Source: Hyaloperonospora brassicae
Lineage: Eukaryota; Oomycota; Peronosporomycetes; Peronosporales; Peronosporaceae
Reading direction: 5' to 3'
NCBI GenBank assembly: GCA_947650285.1
Contig: CANTFL010000137.1
Coordinates: 493,895 to 557,894, forward strand
DNA length: 64,000 bases
The notes under the pieces are model-generated. The model searched no databases, was not told the origin of the DNA, and was given only the letters and a program-made list of their open reading frames with translations. This document shows positions 44,385 to 57,028 of the stretch, one piece after another (position 1 is the stretch's first letter; every line of letters begins with the position of its first letter). The translations under genes were made by a program, and so were the position numbers.

Positions 44385-44575
44385 CGTCGCTCCTCATCGG
44401 TAGACCTGTTGCCTCCTCGGTTGACCTGGGTCTCTAATCGGTAGACCTGTGTCTCTAATCGGTAGACCTGTGTCTCTCATTGGTAAAACCGATCCTCCCT
44501 CGGTTGACATGGGTTCCTCGCTGGCAATTCCGGTCCCTTATTGACAGACATGGGTCTTTCGTGGTAGACTCGGTC
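44385..44575. repeat. Minisatellite near the palindrome centre (right arm)
   Basis: This is the mirror of 43985-44155 with one extra ~21-bp unit. TCTAATCGGTAGACCTGTG occurs twice in direct succession. Confidence 0.88.
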
Positions 44576-45529
44576 CCTCAAGATCCGGCTACTCCTGACC
44601 AGTCACATCAAGCGTCAGTGCACCGGTCAAGGATAGAGTATAGAAGTTTTTTTGAGAATAGGAATAATGACATTCTACTCAATTTGCGATCTACGTGGCA
44701 CGTCGTCGTGTCCGAAGGGATAAATTGTTGAGTCTGCCCGCCTGTTCCGGTACGGGATTTACTTTGCCCTTCTCCTGTTGAAGACAGTTGCGTGGCGAGA
44801 CTAAGTAAAAGCAGGACCCCATGAAGTATTTGGCCTGTGGGTTAGTTGAGTATCAAACTCTCCTCGTTATCCGCTATCAGAAGCGGCCTCCCAACCTGGC
44901 GGTTAGGGAGCATGGTAAAGTCCAGGAGGTTAACACCCCTGTGATTACACGAAAGACCAGGAGAGACAAACTACCTGAAGAATCTTGTTGTAAGCTCACT
45001 CTAGACCGGGTCGATCGAGGGAACACCTACCGGACCACCAATTGAAGCATATTCGCTCGGGACTCAATATCTACCTCTATCAAAGAGAACACATCTCCGT
45101 CTCTGTCCGAGTCTACCGAAGATTGCAACCAGCCAGATAACGGACACACGAGGTGAGTCAAGTCCATACGCGGCATCGGGGTACACCCCATCTGTCAGTC
45201 GGCAGTCCGGCACAGTGAGTGTTTGGGGGGGCTCATTACGCAGTTTTAAAACCCCACTCACCACAGACACGTTACGATGAAAGTGGTGGATATAGCCGTC
45301 AGTGCTCTAGCTACCAGTGACATCGTCCTCGTTTCAGGGATTGTAAAAGAATATGGCATGATCATTCAGCTAATACAACATGAACTTGATTTTGTAAAAG
45401 AAGGATATACTTTGTTTTCGTAGAAGAGTTATGGTATTCTTTATATATAATATAGAAACAAATTACCTGACTATGTTTTAAGGGTGATGCAATTTCTTTT
45501 ACCAATCAACTTTAAGTCTATAACATTCT

Positions 45530-46250
45530 TATTTACGTAGATCAAGGAGACTTCAGCAACTATAATTCGTCACAATCGGCACCGTCAAAGCTCGCTGAAT
45601 TAAAAGACGGCGCAATGATGATGAAGTGAGTTATGTCCGAGCGATCTGGACGTGTGCTATAAGTCAGTTATTATGTATTAAGCATTAGTGACTAAATGAT
45701 CGTAGGTCGTCCAGAATTTTTGGCGCATTTCAGGTATCATGTAAAAAATCTAAGTGTTGTTCGAACAATTTGATCATCTCCTGGAATTGAAGCAGTTGAC
45801 CATGCTATTCAAGTTTGCAAATCATTTCCTGTTTTTCGGGTATACCGTGTGAATGCCAATACATGCGCAAATGTAGCTATCGTGTATATCAACAGGCTTG
45901 CAGATGGACTCTTCTAGGCCCACTGGTTCAACAAGAAGCTGGAAACGTTTGATTCAGCGAATTTTGCGGCTGTTTATAAATGGGTTAAATCGAAGATAGC
46001 CGAAGCTAAATCGGCATCCTGCTTCCACCAAGACGATGGGAAAGCGGATGGTCAGTACACAATAAGATCTGTAATGACAAAGCCAAGGGAGCTCGCTACC
46101 ATGCTTATAACGATTGCAGATATATAACTGAGGTCAGAGATAAGAAAGAATGCCTAGAATGTAGTGCCTCGAATCCAGTGCTACATATGGCAGACGACCC
46201 CGAAGTAATGATTACAAAACAAAGTGATGTATCCCTCGTAACGTGATGCA
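45530..46250 (+). pseudogene. Decayed gag-like sequence, right arm copy
   Basis: Plus-strand pieces are SQSAPSKLAELKDGAMMMK, GRPEFLAHFRYHVKNLSVV, EAVDHAIQVCKSFPVFRVYR, NANTCANVAIVYINRLADGL and WFNKKLETFDSANFAAVYKW, then KSKIAEAKSASCF. After a shift come HNKICNDKAKGARYHAYNDC and EVRDKKECLECSASNPVLHM. The spacing of Cys/His and the two-part layout suggest the capsid and nucleocapsid of a retroelement other than families A and B. It is not a confident assignment. Confidence 0.38.
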
Positions 46251-46597
46251 ACGAATCTACACTTGCCAAACTACTGTCCTAATCATAAAGAGGCTATACG
46301 ACTTTTAAAAAATCGATTTTAGACTTTATCTGATATTTGTAGTTATCAGCCGGTCGCTCTATCAAAAGTGCATTATAATTAATCAGTTTAGTTTATAACT
46401 TATATTTTATTTAGTAAGACTGATTTTACAAAACATCACGTTCAATTTAGCTTCACTGAAGTTATATTTTGTAATATCAATCTTATGCAATACGTACACT
46501 ATAAATGTATCGCCCCCATCTCGTCAATTTGTTAAATCAAATAAAAATATATGTTTTACTCATTTTTTAGTCTTAATGCAAAGGATATAGAAAATTG

Positions 46598-49500
46598 TCA
46601 AAACATGATCTGATAAGCAGATGCCGATCTCCCTGCTGATCTAGTAACGCCAAGAGGATGTGCAGGCTTCTTGAAGAAGGTTTCTCTGAGCACAGAATAT
46701 ATGTGTGCTGCTGACCCTGGTGAATGGGGTACCCCTAATCTCCTTGATGGTCGAAGTGACGAATCGTATGTCACTTCCAGCCCTGATTGACTGCGGGTTG
46801 TCGGACAACTTTGTGCGACGCCAGGCCCTTTAAAACCTAGACTCAAGCTTGCTGTTCACGCAAACAAGACGACGAAGATGACGGTGCTCCTTGCAACCGG
46901 CACACCCGTAACAGTGAAATCGATTGTGGTGGGAATTCACTACACTCTACACGATAAACAATAAGAGGATGTGTCAACCGTGCTGGCTATGAATGAATTA
47001 TAACGTCATCGATCGTTTACGATAGCTCAGACGGTACGAACTGTGATGCTTGATTTAAAATTGATCGTACAATACGAACCGTGATGCTTTCAGCATCGAC
47101 ACGAAAAGATGCCAACCACGTGGCGATCATGTGGCAATCGGATAAATTCCTTAGGGCGTTAACAAGCGTGCGAATGTTCGAAAAGGAGTGAGGTAGTCTC
47201 ACTTGTGGCTCGAGCATTGGCAAGGCTGCTCAAAAATGTTGCTTTTCAACTAGCTAAATTGTGAAGCATTTTACTGGAGGCTGTGCTGATCCGCATGCAG
47301 CGCCGACGGTTCAACATTTAAAGAAGACGAATGTATAGGGGAATGGAGGTATAATCAATGGGCAGCATCGAAGTCAGAAGAAAGCTATTTCTCACGAGAG
47401 ATCAAAATTGTATTACTAGGTCGCCTGGAGCGTCGACTGTAGAGGAAGTGGATGTGGTATCGCTAACACAAGTAAAAACGGTTATTGAACCAACTTAAGG
47501 ATTAAAGTCTCTACGTAAGTAACACCGAGTGAAAGGTTCACTATGAGTATAAGAAATAATCTACCAGTAAATAATTTAACAACAACTTCAGTAATAGCTG
47601 ATGAAGTGTAGTCGACTACACACTTGATTTGGAAGCGCCTATGAATTCAAATCGGACATAAATTAATTGCCCACTCTCGATACAAAACCACTATTTTAAA
47701 TGCACTAATTGGAGAATTAAAGGCGATCTGTTCAATTGTAGTAGATTTAGAGTACCTTTCCAATATTTGGTCGGCTGTAAGCTTGATTGAAACGAGTGAA
47801 TTATCGTCAGCTGCCATAGCTGATAGAGAATTTTGTTGACGAGAAACTCGGATTAAATGATACACGCCTGAACCCTGGTAATCGGTAAAGGCAATCTTAC
47901 CTACAATTATTTGTACGAATTCAAGGATTTAATTGCTAAATCCGTGCTGTGTCACTTTGACTAAGGATAAATTTACTAGTCATATGATCAAAATGAAATC
48001 CGACTAGAATAACTAGATCATGAAGCAGTAGCAACTACCTCATTTTAAGTCATAGCTATCAACAAGCTCTTTGCCATCGCTTAGCAGCGGACCACGTGAT
48101 ACTGTCAACAACTACACACAGATCTCCGACCCTCTGTGTTCGTAAATCCACAGGAAGATAACGGAAAGTGCACGCCTTTCATAAAATATTCACAACTTTA
48201 ACAGTTGAGAAGCCGTTACTGATTCAGGATGTCACTATATTTGGTATGCCTAAGAGTAACATGTATGTGTCCATAAGTGTGATGAATGGCTTCTACCGGA
48301 GTCTTTGTGTGCAAACGGTACATTCCGTATATATCATATAGCATCCCAGTGGTATGATCTTGAAGTGTCAAGTACGTTTACAAGGGCTAACAGAGTCCCT
48401 ACCATATTTGTCATATTTGTTACAATTATGTGTTGAGATTGGTGCGACATTCTACATCAAGTTACCTTGACAAAATATATTCGTCTCAGATCGTCTATGG
48501 ACGGAAAGAGGGACGTGAGGATCCACGGACCCCACGTATAAAACGTTCTTACACGTATGTGCAAGCATAAGCTGTAAGCAAACTGCGGTGAGTGTATGTA
48601 TGCAGATAGCAGAATACCACTTATTGGGTGCATTGTTCGTCAAAAAAGGACGCTCTGATCTAGAAGATATCAAGGCGATCACTTACTGCCCTGTGACAGT
48701 AAATTTAGAGACGCTTTGCAGGGTCCTTAGCGTAGTGGCGGGCTTGCACAAGTAATTGCGCAAATACGCCGAGACGTTCATACCAACTTTTTAATTTGTC
48801 ATATAAAACCAAGAAGTAGTCATCGTGTGCTGAGTGTCAGCACGTCTTCAATATTTTCAATTAAAGGTGGTATAATCGACGATGTTGACATCTGAAGACC
48901 AAGACAGGTCATTTCATGTGTTCTGTGACGCCATCAGTTTTGCAATCTACTAAGAGATGATATTATAAGACACCGACGACGCTTCTGCGTCGTCTGTTAT
49001 CAGTCTCATCAGCTGCTACCAGCTGAGCTAAATCACCCGGTGCATTACAAATATTTACTTCACATGACATGTACAATTGATAAGTGTGACTTCTATCTCC
49101 TTGTATTTAGATATTACATTGTTTGTACAGACCATGCCTCACATTGCACGGCTGTCAACCGTCCATCTCTGTAAGAAAGAATGGCGAGTTATCGTTCATC
49201 ATTGAACCAGTACGCAGCCCCTGGTGGGGTGCTTCATTACACGGTAGACGCCAGCGCAACACCACGTGTCATCGTTCCCTCTAATGAAGATCGGGACACA
49301 CAATCATGTATAAGCGTCACGATTTGCCAATAATCGGAATTTTTGCTGTGCGTGAGAAGACCTACCTCATAGTCTACTGAGACGTTTACTGAGCCCTATA
49401 TTATCCTTTTGTGCCAAAATACATCCGTGGTTGTGGGTTTTGTCAGATAGTGTAGCCTAAATTTCAACCACGTGCACCTTCACAGTGTAACGGGGCACCG

Positions 49501-52500
49501 ACAATTACGTACTGGTTTGCCAGTACGGATTTAGCTTTCACTGACAACAGTGAAGGTCAGTGCCCTGCTATGTATGACACTTTACAGAGGAAGGTAAGCG
49601 ACTGAGTTAAAGACTCTAGCTGTGGTAAAAGTACAACTGTCATTTAATAGAATTAAGTCCATAAATCTTGTTCTTTGTTTGTCCTGACTTGAATAAATTA
49701 ATATAACTAAATGTAGGATGACGTCTACTCACGACCCATCGCGCGCGTCTAGCAGCGATTGGTGGGCCGATATAGTCACAATATCAACCAATGAGTAGAT
49801 CCTTCGGTCGTCCCAACAATATCACTGTGCTTCGTGATATTGCTAAAAGAATATTGAACGTAATAATTTTATTTCCATTTTCTTCTTAATGACAGTTTCA
49901 TGTAACAAGATACCCCGTTACACACAGCACCTAACACTTCCGTCAAAGTGCTGAAAATAAGTCATGATGGAGACACTGCCCTCGGTTATTGAAGTCGATC
50001 GCAACAAGCTCCTTTTATGGATGTTTTTGTGGATGAGTTCAGCACGATGCTTCATGTCGTTGATGTCTCTGAGTCAACCAAATTATAGAAATATTAATGT
50101 GCCTGAATATACGCTGTATGTTAAATCACAAGTTGCCTCGCGAACTCGTTTTCAGGCAAGACCCTCTTTTCACGGCAGCTATTTCGAAATTTGGTTTCCG
50201 TTTCATATTATCACAATTAGGGTTTCGGCTTCAGACCATTAAGAAACAGACGATCTGACGGGAAGTGGAAACCGTGTCCTCGAACAGATTTTAGGTGATA
50301 GGTCTGATTTTCCGGAGTTGAATTGAACTCTTCTTACTTATAAAATTAACAATCAATATCTAGTGCACGCGTCGACCACACATCCACCATCTCGCATGAG
50401 TAGCTCACTCCATGTGCAAACCCCTGCCTCGTAAATGCGGGAACTTGTTTGTAAATACTTTGCTCGAGCAAAACTAGATCGGGCTCTTGCTCATCACGTA
50501 TCGACTCAATGTCGACATGAAGGACACCGATGCCGATCATACCGGAAGCGAAGAAGACAAATACAGCAACATCAATGACACATGGCTGTCTCAACTGATG
50601 ACGACGGTGATGTGATAGTTATCTTCGCCAACGATAACACAGCAAGGAAGAGGATAATCTCTTCTGACGATAAAAGATCAATATCTCCGCAGTGCTCAAA
50701 CCTGATAGAAAATTAAGTCGAGTCGTCAGATTATTTCCTGCTAGGAACGGTGATCCTATTTTTCCACGTCTCCATCACGAAAGCGATGGATCACCACGCA
50801 CGAATCTCCGACAAATATGGTAGAGCCACTGCTTTTCATTTCAGTTACGGTACATTAGTAATTCCATCTTCGTTATACCTACCTATACATGTAGTGACTA
50901 CTGGGCAAGGGTTACTACTTCATGGTAATCATTGAGCAATTTTGTATGATGCGTTGCCAATTCACCGCACACACGTTTACTCTGCCACGTAGGATGAGCA
51001 CACATAATACGTTTCAAGTGGCATGTTTTTGCCCGTACTATCAGCATGAGCACTGTTTGGACGACGAAAATACTCACCATGCTCAGCAATTTACGTCAGA
51101 ATGTTGCAACCGCGTTGTAGGCGCCCATCTTAGTCGTGTAGAGAAGTATCCTCTTCACGTAATCATGAGATGTTCTGGTGATACACGGCCACTTTGTGAC
51201 CAAGAGGAAAAAATATTTAATAAGTGAGAACATCTTTACGATTGGCACCAGGTTCGGACTGCTGTACCGCTCATGTCCAAGGTCGTAGCTTAGCTTAAAA
51301 TGTATTTGTCTCGGTTCCGCAGCATCTAGATGTCCCGACTAGCACGCCAACCTAGGTCTTTCCTCCGCCATATGTGCTTGTGAATCCGCGCGGTACTAAA
51401 CGCTTTCTAGTGGACCTCATCCTTAATCAACGCAAATTAAAAAGGACGTTGGACAAGTTGCCTCTTTCAATATTGCGTGTATTATCTTCGTGAGAATATT
51501 AGAAGAATCGCTCTTAGCTTATTATTTACGCTCTAGACCTCGTTTAGTGCCATGCCAATCCCACCCAATAATTCAGACGGTTTATCGAATTTTTTGGGCT
51601 TATACGCTCGTTAAATGCTTGCAAAAAACCAATCTTACCGTGCATTTCGAAAGAGAGGCGCGCCCTCGAATAGAGAATGTTAAAGATGAAATCTTCCCTA
51701 GAAGCACATTAGAAATCGTCAATACAACCCTTACACTGGTAGCCGTTCGTGATACGGACAAGCCTACTTATGTAGTACACTAATGACAATTAGTACCGCA
51801 CATCAATAAAGTACGTATGTCAAACCCAATACTACCTGCAGTAAATTTAGCTATCCAGGCATCACAGCCAATTCGTCCAACATTGCGGTTCAGTGCGTTT
51901 TACACGTATATCGACGCCTTATTGTCATGGTTACGATTTTCGTTGTATTATCGATGTAGGAAAATTACATGGATAAAGTGGTTGTACACGGTGCGATAAG
52001 CTTTTGCACTAGCATCAAGGCCATGGAACGTAAAGAATAAATCTGGGCTTTGCTCCCGTTCCGTTTTATTCCGTACACCCGGCATCATCTCTCTGGATTG
52101 GCAATCACAGCTTGTCCTCCGGAGCGAGATGCTTAATTTTCGGTCTATTTTCTCATTTGTGTAATCAATAGAAGTACTGGTGTTTCGATCGTTGCGATCA
52201 ATCCAGTTTTTTTGCCATTGGTTACTCCGACTCTAGTAACCACCATCATCACGTGGGTTACGGTATTCATGCCGTTCACTCACGTCGCGCTCGAGTGAGT
52301 GTGTACAACTCGATCCAGGAGACACGCCGTGTACCTCATCAGCTGTCTCAAATATTTGTATGTTCATGAATCATAACCGCCACCGTTACGAGACCATAGA
52401 GACGTTGTCTCTGCAGCCTTAGCTTTGGGTACAGCTCAGCAGACGGTCTGATTCAGATGATGGGTCCTTACATCCAGAAAAGATGATCTTCAGCTTGGGT

Positions 52501-52655
52501 TCAATGCTTCTCTTGTGACTGGCATCCGCTACCGATTGCACTGATTACATAAGCTACACGTGGTGCATCACCACGTTCACCTGCACGATTGGCACTACAG
52601 TCCACTTATTACCTAGAGCAGAATAGAACACCTGATTTTTAATTCATAGACGCTC
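46598..52655 (+). pseudogene. A3': old truncated family A element in the right arm
   Basis: This is the mirror copy of A3, now on the plus strand. The protease (LIDCGLSDNFVRRQAL) is at about 46780-46830, followed by RT, RNase H, the integrase core (with 49964-50242 beyond the LTR) and the C-terminal module at 50750-50935. The antisense-frame remnant lies beyond 51900. It carries the same lesions as A3, so the two copies derive from one damaged ancestor. Confidence 0.78.
49486..49922 (-). mobile_element. Solo LTR of family A in the right arm
   Basis: This is the mirror of 38637-39073, also 437 bp, with the same 5-bp duplication (CACAG at 49481-49485 and 49923-49927, the complement of CTGTG). 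Confidence 0.95.
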
Positions 52656-52675
52656 TATACGTAGCTGCACGCATC

Positions 52676-54600
52676 GGTGCAGCACCTTTCTTCACACGTT
52701 TAGATGCACATCTAATTAGGATGTAAATGAGGCGATTAGATACCATAGTGAGATAATTAAGGATAAGAAGTATTGTTTTGCACACACTGATCGAATGGTA
52801 GCCATTCTACTATCAATCCGATAGAGTGTAGTCAAGTTAGTAACTGATGGTAGGTATAGGGGCATGTAACGAGCTGTATCCATTGAATTATTTCAGCCTT
52901 TGTTGGGTAATTTGAATCTGATCCTCTCTAAATTTTAGCGCCAAAAATCTACTTATATGAGAACTAAAATAAAAATGTTGCTGCCGAAAGACTAAATGAC
53001 CATGCCCCACTATTTGGTTGTTATGAGCTATCAAACATCTAAATACCGATCGCTGCTGGTTACGCGCCACATGTGGTGAAAAAGTAGCATCATTTGAAGT
53101 AAGTACGTTACCCTATATAAAGTACGATAAAAATAAGACGATCAAATATTACATTTCTATAAAAACAGTTCCGACTTACGTTTATGCAATTGAACATAAT
53201 CTAAAATTTAGCTTTGCTTTTACCGTACAGTCAACGTGAGACTGCGAGGTACATGTATGTCCTGAGGCAGGTAGCTTGTACAGTGTCAAAAAAAACCAAA
53301 CGATGCCCCCTAACACAATGTACTTGTGTCCATTTTATAGATGAGAACCATTCAAACTTTGCACGCCGCCAACTCGGCCAAGTCGTCTAAAAAATCAAGT
53401 AAAGTGATTATCGAAGGTCGACCAAAGTTTTTCTGCACGTCTGTGGTGTGCTACCTCAAACAGGTCGAGAGTTAATAAATAAGAGGCTGATGCCCGACAT
53501 ATTTCTTTACAATCTTCGCGTAAGACTGATGACGGTGAATACTGATAGACAGAAAATTTAGCTTTTAATACAGACGAAGGATTCGAAGTGGGTGTTTTTG
53601 GAGATTTTTTTCTTTACAACGACGCGAGATGATGTGCAAAATTGCTTGTATTAGTCATTATCATATATCACACGTTGCCTGTTCTGACTGCTATCATGCG
53701 CGCCCTGAAAGATTAGACAGTTGTCTACTCAAGGCAATTTTCAACTTAAGTCAATGTTGTCCGCAATTCAAACGCACGCTAAGTCGTCGCTGCTCATGAT
53801 AACACGAATGCGAAATTATACCTGCACGTACTACGGCGACGGAAAGTACGGAAATGCCCAAGCTAATTGCCGCTTGAGCTAAAATGCAGCAGCGGAAATA
53901 GGAAGAATATAAAGTCAGTGGTGACATGGTAATTACAAATAATAGTAAGAAGAAAAAATAGCGAGTGACACACGTCCAGATCAGCAAGAAGAGAAGCAGA
54001 TCAATAATTTCCTCGCAGTCGGCGGCGTGAAGGATAGCAGTGTTTAAAGATTGTTCCTCGTAAGTGGCACCAGTAGGCGGCTAAAAAAGTGAGTATCGAG
54101 AGCACTGTAGCGCTCCTTGACTGTAGTCGTGGCTAACAAATCAAAACGTCTAATCGTTTAGTATGCTAAAATTGAAGGGGTTAGCGTTCGTCTCAGAAGG
54201 CAACAAGGGACAGGTTGCTTGACGCAGAGATGGAAACATGATCTTTGACGTCAACAACAATCCTCATGATGTACGTCAAGATGGAAACACTGCAATACAT
54301 GCACAGTGCAGTCAAAGCCATATATAATATGCTTGACACGGGTATGACGATGGACGCATCGAGGAACATACAAGAAGGTAGGCTTGGTAACGGGGTTACA
54401 TGTCGTTTAAAATTAACACGACGTGTGTGTTTACACCAGTAATGAGTTACCGCTAAAAGTGATATTAACATACCTCATCAGTTGTTAAGGGATGACGCGA
54501 GTCAGCCACCGAAGGCAAGATATCAACAGATTACCAATTTAACCTATAGTGTCTATTAGTACGTTTATGCTAGGGCGTGTGGAGAAAAGCAGAGAAAGAA
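52676..54600. other. No recognised gene
   Basis: Frames here are short and of skewed composition. A hydrophobic minus-strand frame (53987-53751) has no supporting context. A short plus-strand piece near 54240-54320 reads VRQDGNTAIHAQCSQSH, faintly ankyrin-like, but stops follow at once. Confidence 0.45.
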
Positions 54601-55093
54601 CGATATAAAGGTGGATCGTGCGGACCGCATTAAGTGCGAAATCAATTAGATTGGTGGAGCGCGCTCGGAGATGGCCCCGGTGGCACGAGTAATGTGATTA
54701 AACGAATGAGTGAAAGAAAACGACTTATGAAGTTGTGCGGATTGATCAACCGAAAGGTCAAGAAGGATCTAGTCAAAAATCGAAGATTGACCGAGGACGA
54801 TCCGCGATCAAGGGCTTGGATAACCAAGCTACAAGGACCGGATCACTCGAGAGGTGAACAGCAACTGGATTGCGTGATCGACAACGACAATGGATAATGG
54901 GTAAATATGGATGCAGACTGGAGGAGTGGATCGGCAAAGGCATAAAGCATGCGAGGTCTCAGCTGTGACAGCGATTCGACGGAGAATAACCGATCAAAGA
55001 CTAGAGAGATTGACCACGATCTATATTGGGTGTGTACCGCTTGGTTGTGTGGACGCATAATTATTGCGAACCACATACCGAGATCCACTTCCC

Positions 55094-55168
55094 GAGCGAT
55101 CCGCTACAGAGCGATCCGCTACAGAGCGATCCACTTCCGAGCAATCCGCTACGGAGCGATCCGCCACC
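55094..55168. repeat. Five 15-bp tandem repeats
   Basis: The unit GAGCGATCCGCTACA occurs at 55094, 55109 and, with changes, at 55124, 55139 and 55154. Each unit holds a CGATCC core. It lies upstream of, or within, a family B-like LTR remnant. Confidence 0.9.
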
Positions 55169-55369
55169 CCAGTATCTGCTGTGGACCACAAGATTCACGA
55201 GGTGAATTACATAGACAGGCTATACGCAACATTGATCTCGCGAACAGATATACCTATTCATAGGTTTTAAATTTGGTTTGTTGAAATCAAACAGAAGTGT
55301 AATTGCATCGAAAGACATGCTTCGACTTCTACCGGGTAGGATCTTTGTCTTTCTGTCGAATAGAGAGTA

Positions 55370-55850
55370 ACTCGCGTCTCTGCAAACTTCGCCTTTGGAT
55401 TGTGTGGCCAGGTGGAACGTTAATTCTCACCCACTCTACAAAACTGCGATCGGACGCAGAGAACCTTATGGTTCAGATTCAAGATCAAGAGACGGCCCAA
55501 ATGGTCAGAAGGCTCGCAGATCAATCATAATTCTTGGATAAAGATGATTCTGAGAGAGCGCACAAGTATACACGTGATCGGGTCAAGAATTCCTACTCAA
55601 TAAGCCCCTATTTTTGACCGGGTGAGAATTTCCACCCGATGGACCCCTATCCCTGTAACGGTCATGTTCAGCCTCAGCTCAAGTCCACCAAGAAGAGCGC
55701 AACCCGCCCCACCGACGGGTACACAAGGTGAGCAAGACAACACAAAGCACGGAATCGGGGTTCTCTATCCGTTAGTTGTTCGTCCGGGAGCCAGTGCAAA
55801 GTCGGGATCGTCTCGCGAAATGAGCGATTACCACTCCACCGCGGGTGTCT
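55370..55850 (+). mobile_element. Diverged family B-like LTR remnant
   Basis: Several blocks match the sense strand of the family B LTR in order: TTGTGTGGCCAGGTGGAAC, ATGGTCAGAAGGCTCGCAGA, CACAAGTATACACGTGATCG, CAACCCGCCCCACCGACGGG with TACACAAGGTGAG, and the end ACCACTCCACC. The left limit is uncertain and may reach about 54640. No internal element sequence follows. Confidence 0.65.
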
Positions 55851-55859
55851 TTTCACTTT

Positions 55860-57028
55860 AAAAGCAAAATAAAGCTTAGTTCTTCTTTTGATCTGTTCGA
55901 GACATGTGCCTTCTGAAGGCGTCTCGGATCTAATGAAGAATCGTTAAGACTTGCTAAGCTGTCGATCTGGAGCACTGTGTGCTGCTGATTCACTAAATCG
56001 TTTAGTTTCCTTGAACAAGGACCTGGATCTGTAATCCGGTTGACTCGTAGAGTCAGGTTCTTGTAAAGAACTTCTTTCCTCGTTAAGCAGAATTACTTCC
56101 TCTGATTAGGATCTGTACTAGCTCCGCTACAGGCTGTAATACTTCCAACACCAGGTTAATCATCTGGTATTTCGTACCGTCAACATTAAGGCGTTGGAAC
56201 TCGCTTAATTCATCCAAGTGACGAGCCTCAAGTACATTCCATTATCTTCTCGGACCTGACACTTCTTAAATTCCATGGAAAGACTTGGCAATCGCATTAT
56301 CCGTAACTTTGTCGATTACAGTCTTAATTATGCCTCTTCTTTCTCGCGCGAATGAAGATAGCAGAGGACAAGCAAACCCAATATTTATTTATTATATAAG
56401 GAACGCAATTTGACTGCCGTGTTCATTTGCCTCGGACCGGCGGTGGCGATCGATACGACAATTTGACCTCTTATAGAAAAAAGACTGAAGTCGAACGTCA
56501 AGTGTCTAATCCACGCAAACGCTCTTCCAAATGCAAGGCTGGACGCAATCTAATGACGTTGCTAAATTTAATGCAAAATATGGTGAGTGCATGCAGGCTG
56601 CACTAAACAATGGAACGATTCATTGGAATATATAGCGTGCATTTGGGTTCGCAGCCCTAAGAAAGAAAATACGAAGCAACTGTTCATCTAATAGTACAGA
56701 TAGAACGATGCCAGATTTCTGTAATATCTTCGTTATTAGTTTCTATGCAGCGTGTATAGTATCCGCACAAAATACGCTACGGATTTTGGATTTAGCCATG
56801 AACGCCGGTCTTAGCTAACATGAGAAAGGCTCGAAACTTTACTTGAGCAAGAAGAAAAACAATTTTGTGATACAGCACGTAAATATTATCGACATATAGT
56901 TCGACTTGTAAAACCCGCTCGTACACATCAAGAAATATGCAACAAAGACATTCAAATACATTATGATATATATTTTCAGCCCACTAGACGCATGATACTT
57001 TGAATTGTTCCACAAGCTGTCTCGCTTA
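55860..57028. other. No recognised gene
   Basis: On the minus strand about 48 codons stay open near 56220-56075 (EARHLDELSEFQRLNVDGTK and on), which could be an eroded retroelement gag fragment. Nothing else is supported. Confidence 0.4.

Larger units (their letters stand above)
44349..52675. repeat. Right arm of the giant inverted duplication
   Basis: This is the mirror of 35885-44190. A few single-base differences are visible in the inner part (for example near 50410 and near 51049), plus the extra minisatellite unit. The outer end diverges strongly after about 52360, and similarity stops near 52660-52675. Confidence 0.95.

Noticed and set aside
53751..53987. Small hydrophobic minus-strand protein
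   Set aside because: Isolated AT-rich frame without start context, homologous partner or promoter signal.
54240..54330. Ankyrin-repeat fragment (VRQDGNTAIHAQCSQSH)
   Set aside because: Only one partial repeat, followed at once by stops, with no second repeat nearby; chance resemblance cannot be excluded.
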